A stretch of DNA of 64,000 nucleotides from Elusimicrobiota bacterium (GCA_016722575.1 JADKIY010000007.1:18503-82502), one strand, 5' to 3'; positions 11,833-23,361 are shown, numbered from the stretch's first letter. Numbers and translations are program-made. Notes: generated by a model from the sequence alone, not told the origin.

Positions 11833-14800
11833 ATGCGAAAATTAACGTTGGGGACTCTGTTTCAAGTTCCTTCGGTGATTGTTAAACCCTTGAGTTTCCT
11901 AATTACGGCCGCCATGGCTTTCCCCCAAACCGCCTTCGCTCTTTCCGCGCTCGATCCCCGCGGGAACCGGGAATCCCGGGGAAGCTCCGCCCAGACCATC
12001 TCGGAGCAAGAAGCCGACCAAAACAGGAGATTGGAAACCCTGCAGGGATCCACCGAGAACCAGGGGTTCCAACTGCCGTCGGCCGAATCCCTGAACGCGA
12101 TCCTTTCGGCGGAGGATATGAAGGACGGGCGGGTCGTGAATCCCGCGACGCCGGGTCAACAGGCCGCTTCGGATTTAAACGACAGGGTTCGAGCCAACCG
12201 AAAACTGACCCCCCGGGGCCCCGCTCGTCTTTCGCCTCGAGGTCGTTCCCCTCAGCCTCCGGCGTCTCTCCCGCGCACCCAGGCAGGCCAGACGCAAACC
12301 ACGATGCATTTTACGACGCCGATGGACGTGGGCATTCCCGGAGTCCTCGCGACCGGAAAGTCCGAAGTGTCCACCCGGTCGACGGGGTCCGGCGGGGTCC
12401 AAGTGGAGGACGCGCGGGCCACGATCGATATTACGGATGGGACAAAAGCCACCCAGGTCCGGCAACGGAGAATCCAACCGGACGGTTCCTGGACCGAGAC
12501 TTCCGTTTTAACTCTTTCGGAAGGAACGAAGCTGGAAAGCGTGACGCGGATGGCGGGGGGCCGTGGGACGACGTCGTCAATGTTGACGAAGGCGGACGGG
12601 ACGGTCGTTCAAACGGAATCGGTGTTGGACGCGGCGGGGCGAGTGACGCAAAGCCGGTCGACCGGACCGGAGGGAACGACGCTTCGAACGGACTACACGT
12701 ATGACGCCAACGGACGGTTGACGGGTTTTAAGGAGGAAACGCGGAAGGAAACGCGGACGCAAACGCGATTCGACCGGCCGGCGGACCTGGGGATTCCGGG
12801 GAAGCTCGTGAACGAGACGACGCGGGTGAGCCGGGAGAAGACGGTCGACGGGGTGAAGGCGATCCAGACCGACGACGTATAAGTTCGCGGACGGGACGAC
12901 GGGGACGGGGCGGTCGGAAGAGGTGGTGGAAAGGACGGAACGTCGACCCGAAACGACGTGATAACGATGTCCGATGGGGCGCGGCTGGAAAGCGTGACGC
13001 GGATGGCGGGGGGTCGCGGGACCGGGACGTCGGTGTTGACGAAGGCGGACGGGACGGTGATCCGGACGGTGGTGGAGTTGGACGCGGCGGGACGCCTTCA
13101 GCGGAGCGAATCGGCCGGACCGGAGGAACGACGCTTCGAACGGACTACACGTATGACGCCAACGGACGGTTGACGGGTTTTAAGGAGGAAACGCGGAAGG
13201 AAACGCGGACGCAAACGCGATTCGACCGGCCGGCGGACCTTGGGATTCCGGGGAAGCTCGTGAACGAGACGACGCGGGTGAGCCGGGAGAAGACGGTCGA
13301 CGGGGTGAAGGCGATCCAGACCGACACGACGTATAAGTTCGCGGACGGGACGACGGGGACGGGGCGGTCGGAAGAGGTGGTGGAAAAGGACGGAACGTCG
13401 ACCCGAAACGACGTGATAACGATGTCCGATGGGGCGCGGCTGGAAAGCGTGACGCGGATGGCGGGGGGTCGCGGGACCGGGACGTCGGTGTTGACGAAGG
13501 CGGACGGGACGGTGATCCGGACGGTGGTGGAGTTGGACGCGGCGGGACGCCTTCAGCGGAGCGAAGTCGACCGGACCGGAGGGAACGACGCTTCGAACGG
13601 ACTACACGTATGACGCCAACGGACGGTTGACGGGTTTTAAGGAGGAGACGCGGAAGAAACGCGGACGCAAACGCGATTCGACCGGCCGGCGGACCTGGGG
13701 ATTCCGGGGAAGCTGGTGATCGAAATCAAGCGAGTGACGCAGGAGACGACGGTCGACGGGGTGAAGGCGATCCGCACGACGATGACGTACAAGTTTTCGG
13801 ACGGATCAACGGGCGAGGGACGGTCGGAAGAGGTGGTGGAAAAGGACGGAACGTCGACCCGAAACGACGTGATAACGATGTCCGATGGGGCGCGGCTGGA
13901 AAGCGTGACGCGGATGGCGGGGGGTCGCGGGACCGGGACGTCGGTGTTGACGAAGGCGGACGGGACGGTGATCCGGACGGTGGTGGAGTTGGACGCGGCG
14001 GGACGCCTTCAGCGGAGCGAGTCGACCGGACCGGAGGAACGACGCTTCGAACGGACTAACGTATGACGCCAACGGACGGTTGACGGGTTTTAAGGAGGAA
14101 ACGCGGAAGGAAACGCGGACGCAAACGCGATTCGACCGGCCGGCGGACCTGGGGATTCCGGGGAAGCTCGTGAACGAGACGACGCGGGTGAGCCGGGAGA
14201 AGACGGTCGACGGGGTGAAGGCGATCCAGACCGACACGACGTATAAGTTCGCGGACGGGACGACGGGGACGGGGCGGTCGGAAGAGGTGGTGGAAAGGAC
14301 GGAACGTCGACCCGAAACGACGTGATAACGATGTCCGATGGGGCGCGGCTGGAAAGCGTGACGCGGATGGCGGGGGGTCGCGGGACCGGGACGTCGGTGT
14401 TGACGAAGGCGGACGGGACGGTGATCCGGACGGTGGTGGAGTTGGACGCGGCGGGACGCCTTCAGCGGAGCGAGTCGACCGGACCGGAGGGAACGACGCT
14501 TCGAACGGACTACACGTATGACGCCAACGGACGGTTGACGGGTTTTAAGGAGGAGACGCGGAAGGAAACGCGGACGCAAACGCGATTCGACCGGCCGGCG
14601 GACCTGGGGATTCCGGGAAGCTGGTGATCGAAATCAAGCGAGTGACGCAGGAGACGACGGTCGACGGGGTGAAGGCGATCCGCACGACGATGACGGCAAG
14701 TTTTCGGACGGATCAACGGGCGAGGGACGGTCGGAAGAGGTGGTGGAAAGGACGGAACGTCGACCCGAAACGACGTGATAACGATGTCCGATGGGGCGCG

Positions 14801-16013
14801 GCTGGAAAGCGTGACGCGGATGGCGGGGGGTCGCGGGACCGGGACGTCGGTGTTGACGAAGGCGGACGGGACGGTGATCCGGACGGTGGTGGAGTTGGAC
14901 GCGGCGGGACGCCTTCAGCGGAGCGAATCGGCCGGACCGGAGGGAACGACGCTTCGAACGGACTACACGTATGACGCCAACGGACGGTTGACGGGTTTTA
15001 AGGAGGAAACGCGGAAGGAAACGCGGACGCAAACGCGATTCGACCGGCCGGCGGACCTTGGGATTCCGGGGAAGCTCGTGAACGAGACGACGCGGGTGAG
15101 CCGGGAGAAGACGGTCGACGGGGTGAAGGCGATCCAGACCGACACGACGTATAAGTTCGCGGACGGGACGACGGGGACGGGGCGGTCGGAAGAGGTGGTG
15201 GAAAGGACGGAACGTCGACCCGAAACGACGTGATAACGATGTCCGATGGGGCGCGGCTGGAAAGCGTGACGCGGATGGCGGGGGTCGCGGGACCGGGACG
15301 TCGGTGTTGACGAAGGCGGACGGGACGGTGATCCGGACGGTGGTGGAGTTGGACGCGGCGGGACGCCTTCAGCGGAGCGAGTCGACCGGACCGGAGGAAC
15401 GACGCTTCGAACGGACTACACGTATGACGCCAACGGACGGTTGACGGGTTTTAAGGAGGAGACGCGGAAGGAAACGCGGACGCAAACGCGATTCGACCGG
15501 CCGGCGGACCTGGGGATTCCGGGGAAGCTGGTGATCGAAATCAAGCGAGTGACGCAGGAGACGACGGTCGACGGGGTGAAGGCGATCCGCACGACGATGA
15601 CGTACAAGTTTTCGGACGGATCAACGGGCGAGGGACGGTCGGAAGAAGTGGTGCAGCGGAATGGATCGTCGGTCCGAAACGACCGGATCGCGTTGGCGGA
15701 CGGGACGAAGTTGGAAAGTGTGAGGCGGATGGGTTCCCGGGGCGGAACGGTGTCGTCGGTGTTGACGACGGCGAACGGAACAATCTTCCGGACGAATACG
15801 CAGTTGGACAGGAAGGGGCGGATTGTCCGGAGCGAGTCGACGTGGCCGAAGGGGACGACGCTTCAAACGGACTACACGTACGACACCGCCGGGCGGTTGA
15901 CCGGGTATAAATATATTACGAAGGAGGGGAAGAACAATGAGACGCGGGGGGTGATGCGATTCAATCCGCCGGTCCAAATCTACGATTTCGCCGGGAGGAT
16001 AACGGGTATCTGA
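11833..16013 (+). pseudogene. Secreted YD-like tandem-repeat protein, reading frame broken by many indels
   Basis: The start at ATG 11833 has GGAGG at 11823-11827 and a signal peptide (basic MRKLTLGTLFQ, hydrophobic core, cleavage near AFA). A linker leads to about seven repeats of 152 codons. Each contains a YD-like motif (YTYDANGRLTG), a DRPADLGIPGKLV segment, and a TKADGTV strand. Two alternating variants exist: VNETTRVSREKTVDG and VIEIKRVTQETTVDG. The gene ends near 16013 after YTYDTAGRLTGYK and VMRFNPPVQIYDFAG. The frame changes repeatedly because of single-base losses (see the repeat entry). Intact, it would be roughly 1,390 aa, probably cell-surface. It lacks an RHS core or a toxin tail. 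It is either a real pseudogene or, more likely, an assembly-damaged gene. Confidence 0.75.
12540..15900 (+). repeat. Seven-fold 456-bp tandem repeat
   Basis: Using the word GATGGCGG as a marker, copies sit at 12549, 13002, 13457, 13913, 14366, 14819 and 15274, with a diverged last one near 15728. Spacings are 453, 455, 456, 453, 453, 455 and 454. The full unit is 456 bp (152 codons). Each shortfall is accounted for by particular losses: two bases near 12872; one A (run of 3 instead of 4) near 12929, 14295, 14749 and 15204; one G near 13126, 14035, 14617, 15283 and 15395; single bases near 13651, 14056 and 14695. One insertion lies near 13564. Copies are otherwise nearly identical, so the expansion or homogenisation is recent. 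Confidence 0.9.
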
Positions 16014-16044
16014 AAAGTGGGGCGGGCGGCCGCCGCCGGAAAGG

Positions 16045-18649
16045 TCAATTAAACCCGTAGCGGCGGATGTAGAACTTTTTGGCGCTCTGCACGGTGAATA
16101 AATAGCCGATCACCAAGACGGCCAGGGCCTCTACGAGTCCGGCGGGAGGGCGGACGAAGCCCAGGGCGGGGGCGAAGGGCGAGTAGGGGAGCGACCAGGC
16201 CAGGGCCAGGAGGCCGAGGCTCGAGGCCAGGAGCGGTCGGCTGGGCCGGCTGTCGATCCACGGGCGCCCGTCGGTGCGGATCACGTGGATCACGAGGGTT
16301 TGGCTGGCGATGGATTCCAGGAACCATCCCGTGTGAAACAAGGCCGCGTCGGCGTGGAACCCTTTGAGCAGGACCCCGAAGGTCAAAAAGTCGAAGAGCG
16401 AACTGATGGGGCCGAAGAAAAACATGAACGACCGCAAGCGCGCGATGTCCCAGGGGCGGGGCCCCGTGGTTTGGGATTCGTCCACCCGGTCCGTGGGGAT
16501 CGCGAGCTGGGAGAGGTCGTAAAGGAAGTTGTTCACCAGCACCTGAAGGGGCAGCATGGGCAGGAAGGGGAGCAGGAGGCTCGCCCCGGTCATGCTCAGC
16601 ATGTTGCCGAAGTTGGAGCTCGCGCCCATCCGGATGTATTTGAGGATGTTGGCGAAGGTCCGCCGGCCCTCGCGCACGCCGTCGGAAAGGATCATCAGGC
16701 TTTTTTGAAGTAAAATCAAATCGGCGGATTCCTTGGCGATGTCCACCGCCGTGTCCACCGAGATGCCGACGTCGGCGGCCTTGAGCGCCAGGGCGTCGTT
16801 GATCCCGTCCCCCAGGAACCCCACCACCCGCCCCCGGCTTTTAAGCAACCGCACCAGTCGTTCTTTTTGAAGAGGCGAAAGGCGGGAAAGCACGTTGACC
16901 GTCGCCAGCTTCTCCGATAGGACGTCGTCGGTCAGGTCGTCCAAATCCGTGCCGGTCAAAGTGCCGCGCACTTCCAACCCCACCTGTCGGCACACGGTCT
17001 CGGTGACGAGCGAATTGTCCCCCGTGAGAATCTTGCATTCCACGCCCTGGGCCGCCAGGGCCCGAAGGGCCTCCCCCGCCGAGGGCTTGGGCGGGTCCAG
17101 GAAGGCCAAATACCCCTTGAGGGTTAGATGGGCTTCGTCTTCTTTCCCGTAGGCCGGGCGGGCGTCCATGTCCCGGTAGGCCAGGGCCAACACCCGGAAT
17201 CCGGCGCGGCTCAATTCGTCCTGCTCGCGCCGAAGGTCGGCCAACAGCAGGGCGTCCATGGGCAGGGTTTCGTCGTCCAATTCAAAAAAATCGCACCGCT
17301 TGTAGATTTCCTCGGGAGCGCCCTTGATCAGGAGGCGGTGCCGGGCTCCGTTGGTCACCACCACGGACATGAGCCGGCGGGAGAAATCGAAAGGGATTTC
17401 GTCGACCTTCTCGATCCCTTCGACGGAAATGTCGGTGTGGCTCAAGATGGCCCGGTCCAGCAGGTTTTTCAGGCCCGTCTGAAAATGGCTGTTGAGATAG
17501 GCCATACGAAGGACCGATTCGTCCTCGTGCCTCACCACGTCGCAATGGCTTTCCAGCACGACCTTGTCCTCGGTCAAGGTGCCCGTTTTGTCCGTGCACA
17601 GGACGTCCATGGCGCCCAGGTTTTGAAGGGCGTTCAGGCGTTTGACGATCACTTTTTCCGGCCAGGGCCAACGCGCCCCGGGACAAATTGAGCGTCACGA
17701 GCATGGGCAGCATCTCCGGGGTGAGGCCGACCGCCACGGCCAAGGCGAAAAAGAAAGCCTCGGGCAGGTTGCGCCGGGCGAAGAGGTTGATCAGGAAGAT
17801 GACGCTTACCAAGACCCCCATGGCCCGGACCATGAACCAGACGAAGCGCTGAACGCCGCGGTCGAAGGCCGAGTCCTCGCCCCGTTCCGCCAGGCGCCGC
17901 ACCACCGCGCCGAATTGGGCCCGGTTCCCCGTGGCCACCACCAGGCCCAGCCCCGTGCCGCTCACCACCGAGGAGCCCATGAAGGCGATGTTGGTTAAAT
18001 CGGAAAGAGCGGGGCGGGCCGCCGTCGGCCCGGCGGGGGATTTTTCCACCGGGAGGGACTCGCCCGTGAGGGCCGACTGGTTTAAAAAGAGGTCCTTGGA
18101 CTGAAGAACCCGGAGGTCGGCCGGGATCATGTCCCCGGCGTAGAGATCGACCACGTCGCCTTCGACCAAATCCCGGAAAGGGAGTTCGACGGACCCGCCG
18201 TTCCGCAAGACCGTGGCCCGGGCCCGAACGACTTGGCTCAATTTCTCCGCGGCGCGGCCGGCCCGGGCTTCCTGGAAGAACGACAATCCCACGCTGATCA
18301 AGGACATTCCCAGGACGATGGAAGCGCTCACCCGATCGCCGAAGAAAAGCGACGCCCCGGCGATCACGAGCAAAACGACGATCAAAGGGTCGGCCAACTT
18401 GGACAGGAGTTGAAGCAGGAGACCGCGCTTTCGTTTTCGGGAGGGCTCGTTGGGGCCGGTGGCGAGACGCCGGGTTCGGACTTCTGCTTCGGAAAGTCCG
18501 GCCGGGGTCGCTTTAAATTCGGCGAAAAGGTCCGGAAGCGGGGCCGAGGCCCAATGGGCGGGGGAGAGAGGGCCCCGGTCGGAAACGTCGGGGAATTTAA
18601 AAGCGGGGGTCGTCAATCGGCCGCTGGCGGCAAAACCACGGTGAAACAA
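16045..18649 (-). CDS. mgtA: Magnesium-type P-type ATPase (MgtA-like), frameshifted
   Basis: P-type ATPase of the Mg2+-translocating (type IIIB) group, inner membrane. The N-terminal part (18649 to about 17660) has the cation-ATPase N domain (PAGLSEAEVRTRRLATGPNE), membrane segments, and the actuator loop TGES. The C-terminal part has DKTGT with the phosphorylated Asp (CTDKTGTLTED), the hinge motif GDGIND, and the last membrane helices. The two parts are in different frames: after LSRGALALAG the expected KVIVKRLNALQNLGAMD continues only in the next frame, about 17650-17665, next to an A5 run. A single missing base explains it. The start overlaps the end of the histidine kinase gene by 37 bases, so it is probably the last gene of the dnaX operon. 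Confidence 0.85.
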
Positions 18650-19723
18650 CTTCCCGCGTCCGGGGCGCTTTGGACCGACACCCGACCGCCGTGGTTTTCC
18701 ACGATGTGTTTGACGATGGAGAGCCCCAGGCCGGTTCCGCCGGTTTCCCGGGCGCGCGCCTTGTCCACCCGGTAGAAGCGTTCAAACAGCCGTTCTTGGT
18801 CCTCCGCGGCGATGCCCACGCCGGTGTCGTTGACTTTCACCACAATGGTCGCGCCGACCCGTTGGGCCGAAAGGGTCACCCGGCCGTTTTCGCGGTTGAA
18901 TTTGATGGCGTTGTCGATGAGGTTCATGAGGATCTGGGTCAATTCGTCCGAAGGGAGGGCGACGCTCAACCCGGGAGGGGCGTCGCCCAGCGAGATCGAA
19001 ACGTTCTTCTTCCGGGCCAGGGGGCCCAGGGCCGTCGCCACCCGGCGGGCGATTTCGGCCACTTCCGCCCGGGCGCCGACCGGGGACGCGGAGCCCGGTT
19101 TTTCCAACCGGGACAGGGTGAGGAGGTCGTCGATCAGCCGCTGGAGGCGGTCCACTTGGTCCTGGGCGGTCGAAAGAAAATCCTTGGCCGCGACCGGGTC
19201 GTCCACGGCGCCGTCGACCAAGGGTTTCCAGGGCGGCCCGGAGCGCGGTGAGCGGCGTTTTAAGTTCGTGGGAAACGTTGGCGACGAAATCTTTCCGGAC
19301 GTTTTCCAACCGCCGGGCGTGGGTGAGGTCGTCGAAGGTCAACCACACGCCAAGCCCTCCCCGGTGTTGAAAAGGGAAAGAGCGCACCCGGTAGAGGCGC
19401 TCGGGGGAGGTTTGGAGAACGATTTCGCGCTCCTCGGCGCGGCCCGCGAGGCCCCGGTCCGCCAGGTCGGTGACGTCCCGTTGGCGAAGGACCTCCCACA
19501 GCCGTAGGCCGATCGTTTGTTCGGGCGGGCGGTTTAAGACGGGGGAGAGGGCTTCGTTGGCCAACAACACGCGGCCGCCTTCCCCCAGAGCCAGCGCCCC
19601 CTGGGAGAGGGCGTTTAACAGAGAGGCCAAAAAAGGATCCAGGGCGGGGGCGGAGGCGGTCGGGTTTTCGGGGGCGCGAGGGGGCGTTCGGCCGGAAGAT
19701 TTCCAGCGTTTCCAGAAGGTCAC
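18613..19723 (-). CDS. PhoR-type sensor histidine kinase, frameshifted
   Basis: Partner of the PhoB-like regulator, whose stop overlaps its ATG by four bases. N-terminal about 100 residues form a PAS-like sensor (LNALSQGALALGEGGRVLLA, LRLWEVLRQRDV). The H-box is VANVSHELKTPLTALRA. After ETL the frame must shift near 19210-19222 to give VDGAVDDPVAAKDFL and the rest of the dimerisation helix. The ATPase domain then has NLIDNAIKFN, DTGVGIAAED and GTGLGLSIVKHIVENHGG. No transmembrane segment is evident, unlike classical PhoR. One extra (or two lost) bases explain the break. A role in phosphate response is by family resemblance only. Confidence 0.85.
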
Positions 19724-20409
19724 GGCTCGAGGAGAAACCGATAGCCGACGTTTTTGACGGTGCGCACGCGCTTTTTCTCGGCGCCCAGCTTGGACCGCAA
19801 ACGCGCGACGTGTTGATCCACGGTGCGGGTGTCGATGTCCATGGCCCGGTCCAGGCCCCAGACTCGTTCCAGCAGGTCTTCCCGAGAGAGGGCTTTGCCT
19901 CCCGCGGCCCAGAGGGTTCGGAGCAATTCGAATTCCTTGCCGGTCAAGGAAAGGGGTTTTTTGGCCAGGCGCAGTTCGTAGCGCTCCGGGTCCAGTTCGA
20001 GGGCGCCGACGGCGAGCGGCGCGCCCGCGGCCGCCGGGGCGGCGGTTCGACGGAGAAGCGTTTTGATCCGGGTCAGGACTTCCCGGACGGAAAAGGGCTT
20101 GGTCACGTAGTCGTCCGCGCCCATTTCCAAACCGACGATCTTGTCGATTTCCGCGCTTTTGGCGGTGAGCATCAAGACGGGAACGCCCGGGTCCGTTTGG
20201 CGGATCAGGCGGCAGACCTCCAGGCCGTCCACCTTGGGCAACATGAGGTCCAGGACGACCAGGCGGGGTTTTTCCCGGCGGAAAAGGGCCACCCCCGCCT
20301 CGCCGTCCTCGGCGTGGGTGACGTGGTAGCCGTCTTTTTCCAGGTTGTAGCGGAGGATTTTGGCGATGGCCCGGTCGTCTTCCACCAGGAGGACTTTGGT
20401 CTTGGCCAT
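19720..20409 (-). CDS. PhoB/OmpR-family response regulator
   Basis: 229 aa. Receiver domain (residues about 4-118) with acidic pocket LLVEDD, phosphoacceptor Asp in VVLDLMLPK, conserved Thr in MLTAKS and Lys in VTKPFS. The C-terminal winged helix (about 135-227) has LSLTGKEFELLRTL and RTVDQHVARLRSKLG, the DNA-recognition and wing regions of the OmpR family. It overlaps the kinase start (ATGA), giving a tightly coupled two-component pair. The adjacent mgtA-like gene is a possible target or simply an operon partner. Confidence 0.92.
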   Translation of the reverse strand: MAKTKVLLVEDDRAIAKILRYNLEKDGYHVTHAEDGEAGVALFRREKPRLVVLDLMLPKVDGLEVCRLIRQTDPGVPVLMLTAKSAEIDKIVGLEMGADDYVTKPFSVREVLTRIKTLLRRTAAPAAAGAPLAVGALELDPERYELRLAKKPLSLTGKEFELLRTLWAAGGKALSREDLLERVWGLDRAMDIDTRTVDQHVARLRSKLGAEKKRVRTVKNVGYRFLLEP

Positions 20410-20428
20410 GGGGGAGGGCCCGAGGGGG

Positions 20429-20809
20429 CTAGCGGTTCGGGCGCCGGAAGAGGGAGCGGACCCGGGCCATCAATTCTTTTTCCCCGAAGGGCTTGGTGAG
20501 GTAATCGTCGGCGCCGACGGAAAGCCCGGTCACCTTGTCCGATTCCTTCTTTTGCCCGGTCAGCATCAAAATGAGCACGCGGTCGTCGTCCCGGCGGATT
20601 TCGTCGCAGACGGTGACGCCGTCTTTGAGCGGCATGGAGACGTCCAGGATCACCAACTGGGGTTTTTCCCGGCGGTAGAGGTCCAGGGCGGCCTGGCCGT
20701 CGTTGGCGGCCCAGACGGTGTAGCCTTCCAGCTCCAGCATGCGTTTGACGATGTGGGTGATGTCTTCCTCGTCGTCGGCGATGACGATTTTTCCTTTGGA
20801 TTCGGTCAT
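20429..20809 (-). CDS. Single-domain response regulator (CheY-like receiver)
   Basis: 126 aa, a receiver domain and nothing else: acidic pair in VIADDEED, phosphoacceptor Asp in VILDVSMPL, Thr in MLTGQ, Lys in LTKPFG. No output domain follows. It lies between recR and the PhoB-like regulator on the same strand with short gaps (7 and 19 bases). Such stand-alone receivers relay phosphate or bind partner proteins such as pilus or kinase components; the partner cannot be read from the sequence. Confidence 0.88.
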   Translation of the reverse strand: MTESKGKIVIADDEEDITHIVKRMLELEGYTVWAANDGQAALDLYRREKPQLVILDVSMPLKDGVTVCDEIRRDDDRVLILMLTGQKKESDKVTGLSVGADDYLTKPFGEKELMARVRSLFRRPNR

Positions 20810-20816
20810 GGGGTCC

Positions 20817-21461
20817 TCACGCGGGCACCGCCCGGCGGCCGGAGAGCGCCTGGGCGAGAGTGTGTTCGTCGGCGTACTGGATGACGCTGCCGGAGGGAAG
20901 CCCCGACGCCAGGCGCGTCACGCGGACGCCGCGGTTTTTAAGAAGGTCGGCCAGATAGGCGGCCGTCGTTTCGCCTTCCACCGATGGGTTGGTGGCCAAA
21001 ATCACTTCGTCGGTGGTGCCGCCGGCCACGCGGCCCAGGAGGGCCTCGATGCGGAGCTCCTCGGGGCCCACCCCGTCCAGGGCCGAAAGCACGCCGCCCA
21101 GCACGTGGTATTTCCCGCCGAAGGCGCGGCTGCGTTCCAGGGCCGCCAGGTCGCCCACGTCCTCCACGACGCAGAGCAGGCGGTCGTCCCGGTGGGGGTC
21201 CCGGCAACGGTTGCAGGGGCCGTCGGCTTCGGGCAGGCCCGCGGCGTCGGCCGCCTCCAGCGGAGCGCCCTCCACGAAGTCGCCGCACAGAGGGCAACGG
21301 CGCATGCGGGCCCGGGCGTCGGCCAGGGCCAGGAGCAGGGCGTCCCCGGCGTCCCGCCGGCGGATCAAATGGAGGGCCGCGCGTTCCGCCATTTTGGGGC
21401 CCACGCCGGGCATCCCCAAGAGGGCCGACACCAAACGGTCCCAGGCGCCGGTCCCGTTCAT
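20817..21461 (-). CDS. recR: Recombination mediator protein RecR
   Basis: 214 aa, normal length. Helix-hairpin-helix at the N-terminus (GMPGVGPKMAERAALHL), a four-Cys zinc finger (CPLCGDF and CNRCRD), and a Toprim domain (LLCVVEDVGDLAALE, with YHVLGGVLSALDGVGP). Works with RecF/RecO to load RecA at gaps. Its ATG overlaps the dnaX stop (ATGA), the conserved dnaX-recR gene order (ybaB is not present between them). Confidence 0.96.
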   Translation of the reverse strand: MNGTGAWDRLVSALLGMPGVGPKMAERAALHLIRRRDAGDALLLALADARARMRRCPLCGDFVEGAPLEAADAAGLPEADGPCNRCRDPHRDDRLLCVVEDVGDLAALERSRAFGGKYHVLGGVLSALDGVGPEELRIEALLGRVAGGTTDEVILATNPSVEGETTAAYLADLLKNRGVRVTRLASGLPSGSVIQYADEHTLAQALSGRRAVPA

Positions 21462-23264
21462 GCCCCGGGTTTCCCTTCCACGCGGGGTTTGGCCGCGGCG
21501 GCGGGGACGGATTCCGCCGGGTCGGCCTTTCGGATTTTGCCGGGAAATTTATCCAAAACTTTTTTGAGCCCCGCGTCCAGGGCGCCCAGGGCCCGGGGGT
21601 CCTGCTCTTCGCCTTCCGAGGCGGGGCTCTCGACGGGAGGGGGAGCGTCGGCTTCCTCGTCCACGACTTCCTCCGCTTCCTCGACCACCGGCGCCGGTGG
21701 GGGGCGCGGGGCGGCCGGCGCGGGGGGCGGCGCGGCGGCGACCGTCAAAGTGATGATCACCGGACGGCCGGCGTGGGCGCGCAGGAGGTCCGACCAGAAG
21801 GCCTGTTGGTTCACGATCTGTTGTTTCTGGAATTCCTGGGCGCAGGCCAGTTCCAGGCCGCCGCTGGTATCGAACCGCGGCCGGGCGCTGGAGAGAAAAG
21901 GAGCGAGCGAGGGCTTTTTGATTTCGATGTCGGCCAGGGTTTTGACCCAGGCGGCCCGAAGGCCGTCGGGCCCGACGGCGGGGGCGACCGGGGCGGGCGC
22001 CGGTGTCTCGGCCACGCGGAGAACCGGGGACGCGGCGGTCGGCGCAAAGCCCACACGGGGGGACGCCGCCGGCGTTGAAACGGTGGGCGCCGCCGGAGGC
22101 GCCGGGGCGCGAAAGGCCGCGGGGGGCGGCGCCCCGGCCGACAGTCGCTTTTCCAAATCTTCCAAACGCTCGATCAGTTCGTCCACGGGCGTGAGCCCCT
22201 GGGAAAGTTCCAGGCAGGCCAATTCGAAGGCGACCCGGGGGGATTCGCTTCGACGCAAATCCGAGGCGGCGCGGGCGGCGACGCCCAGGTCGCGCTCCAG
22301 CCGTTCCACCGTGTAAGCGGCCGCGTCGACTTCCAGGTCCCGGGCGTCGGCGGCCCGGGGGTCCCGCACGCCGGCTTTCCACAAGAGAAGCCGGTGGAAA
22401 TGGTCCACCAGGGCCTCGGTCAGCTGGCCCAAATCGAACCCGTCGGCGACGGCGCGGTCGATGGCCTGAAGGGTTTTGACGGGGGATTCCTCCCGCAGGG
22501 TCGCCGTGAACCCCCGCACGAGCTCCCGGGGCAGAAGCCCCAGCAGTTTTCGAACGTCCTCGGCCGTGGCGCCCTGGGGGGCGTAGGCGATCACCTGGTC
22601 CATGAGCGACAGCGCGTCCCGAAGGGAGCCGTGGGCCGCCCGGGCCACTTCGTCCAGGGCCGCGTCCTCGATCACCAGGCCGTCGGCGGAAATGATTTTC
22701 CGCAGCTGGTCGGCGATGTCCGTCGGGGAAATGGCCCGCAGTTGGAAGCGCTGGCACCGGGACAAAATGGTTTCGGGGATTTTCAGGCTCCGTCGTGGCC
22801 ATCATGAAGACCACGTGGGGAGGCGGCTCCTCCAGGGTTTTGAGGAGGGCGTTGAAGCCGTCTTTGGAAATCTGGTGGGCTTCGTCGATGATGATGACGC
22901 GGTAGCGGGAGCGGGCGGGGGCGTATTTGACGGTGTCCCGCAGTTCGCGGATTTGGTCGATGCCGCGGTTGGAGGCGCCGTCGATCTCCAGCACGTCGTC
23001 GGTGGAGGACCCGGCCGCGATCTCCCGGCACTGGGGGCACTCCCCGCAGGGCGTGGCCGTGGGGCCTTTCACGCAGTTCAGGGCCTTGGCCAGGATGCGG
23101 GCCGTCGTGGTCTTGCCGCAGCCCCGGGGGCCGGAAAAAATATAGGCGTGGGCCAGGCGCTGGCTTTTGAGCGCGTTGGTCAGCGTCTGGGTGACGTGTT
23201 CCTGGCCCACCAGCTCTTCAAAAAGCTGGGGCCGGAACTTGCGGGCAAGGACGAGATAGGGCAT
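21458..23264 (-). CDS. dnaX: DNA polymerase III gamma/tau subunit, frameshifted
   Basis: Clamp-loader ATPase of the replicative polymerase. Start at ATG 23264 (MPYLVLARKFRPQLFEELVG). Walker A is GPRGCGKTTTA, the Cys cluster is CGECPQC, Walker B is VIIIDEAHQIS, and sensor I is MMATTEP. The frame then breaks: KIPETILSRCQRFQL (arginine-finger region) continues in another frame. The break coincides with a run of four A (complement of 22780-22783) where six would restore P-E-K-I-P. A C-terminal Pro/Ala-rich linker and domain V follow to 21458. This is not the E. coli type programmed tau/gamma site, which lies after the ATPase core. The gene is essential, so a sequencing error is likely. Confidence 0.9.
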
Positions 23265-23292
23265 GGCGGGGCCTCGGAAAACGACGAAAAGG

Positions 23293-23321
23293 ACTTTATC
23301 AATTTCCGTCGGAGCGGTCAA
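23293..23321 (-). promoter_or_regulatory. Promoter of the dnaX operon
   Basis: On the minus strand TTGACC (complement of 23316-23321), 17 bases, TAAAGT (complement of 23293-23298). It is 29 bases before the dnaX ATG and divergent from the pilin promoter at 23362. Confidence 0.55.
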
Positions 23322-23361
23322 TTGATGGGGCGGCCCGGGAGGATAGGGGGCGCCGTATCTA

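Noticed and set aside
12540..15900. CRISPR array
   Set aside because: Units are 456 bp, adjacent without spacers, and protein-coding.
20739..22316. 525-codon open frame on the plus strand over recR/dnaX
   Set aside because: Shadow frame; recR and dnaX motifs are on the opposite strand.
22780..22783. Programmed dnaX frameshift (tau/gamma)
   Set aside because: The known slippery site lies after the ATPase core; this break falls inside the core between sensor I and the arginine finger and would destroy function.
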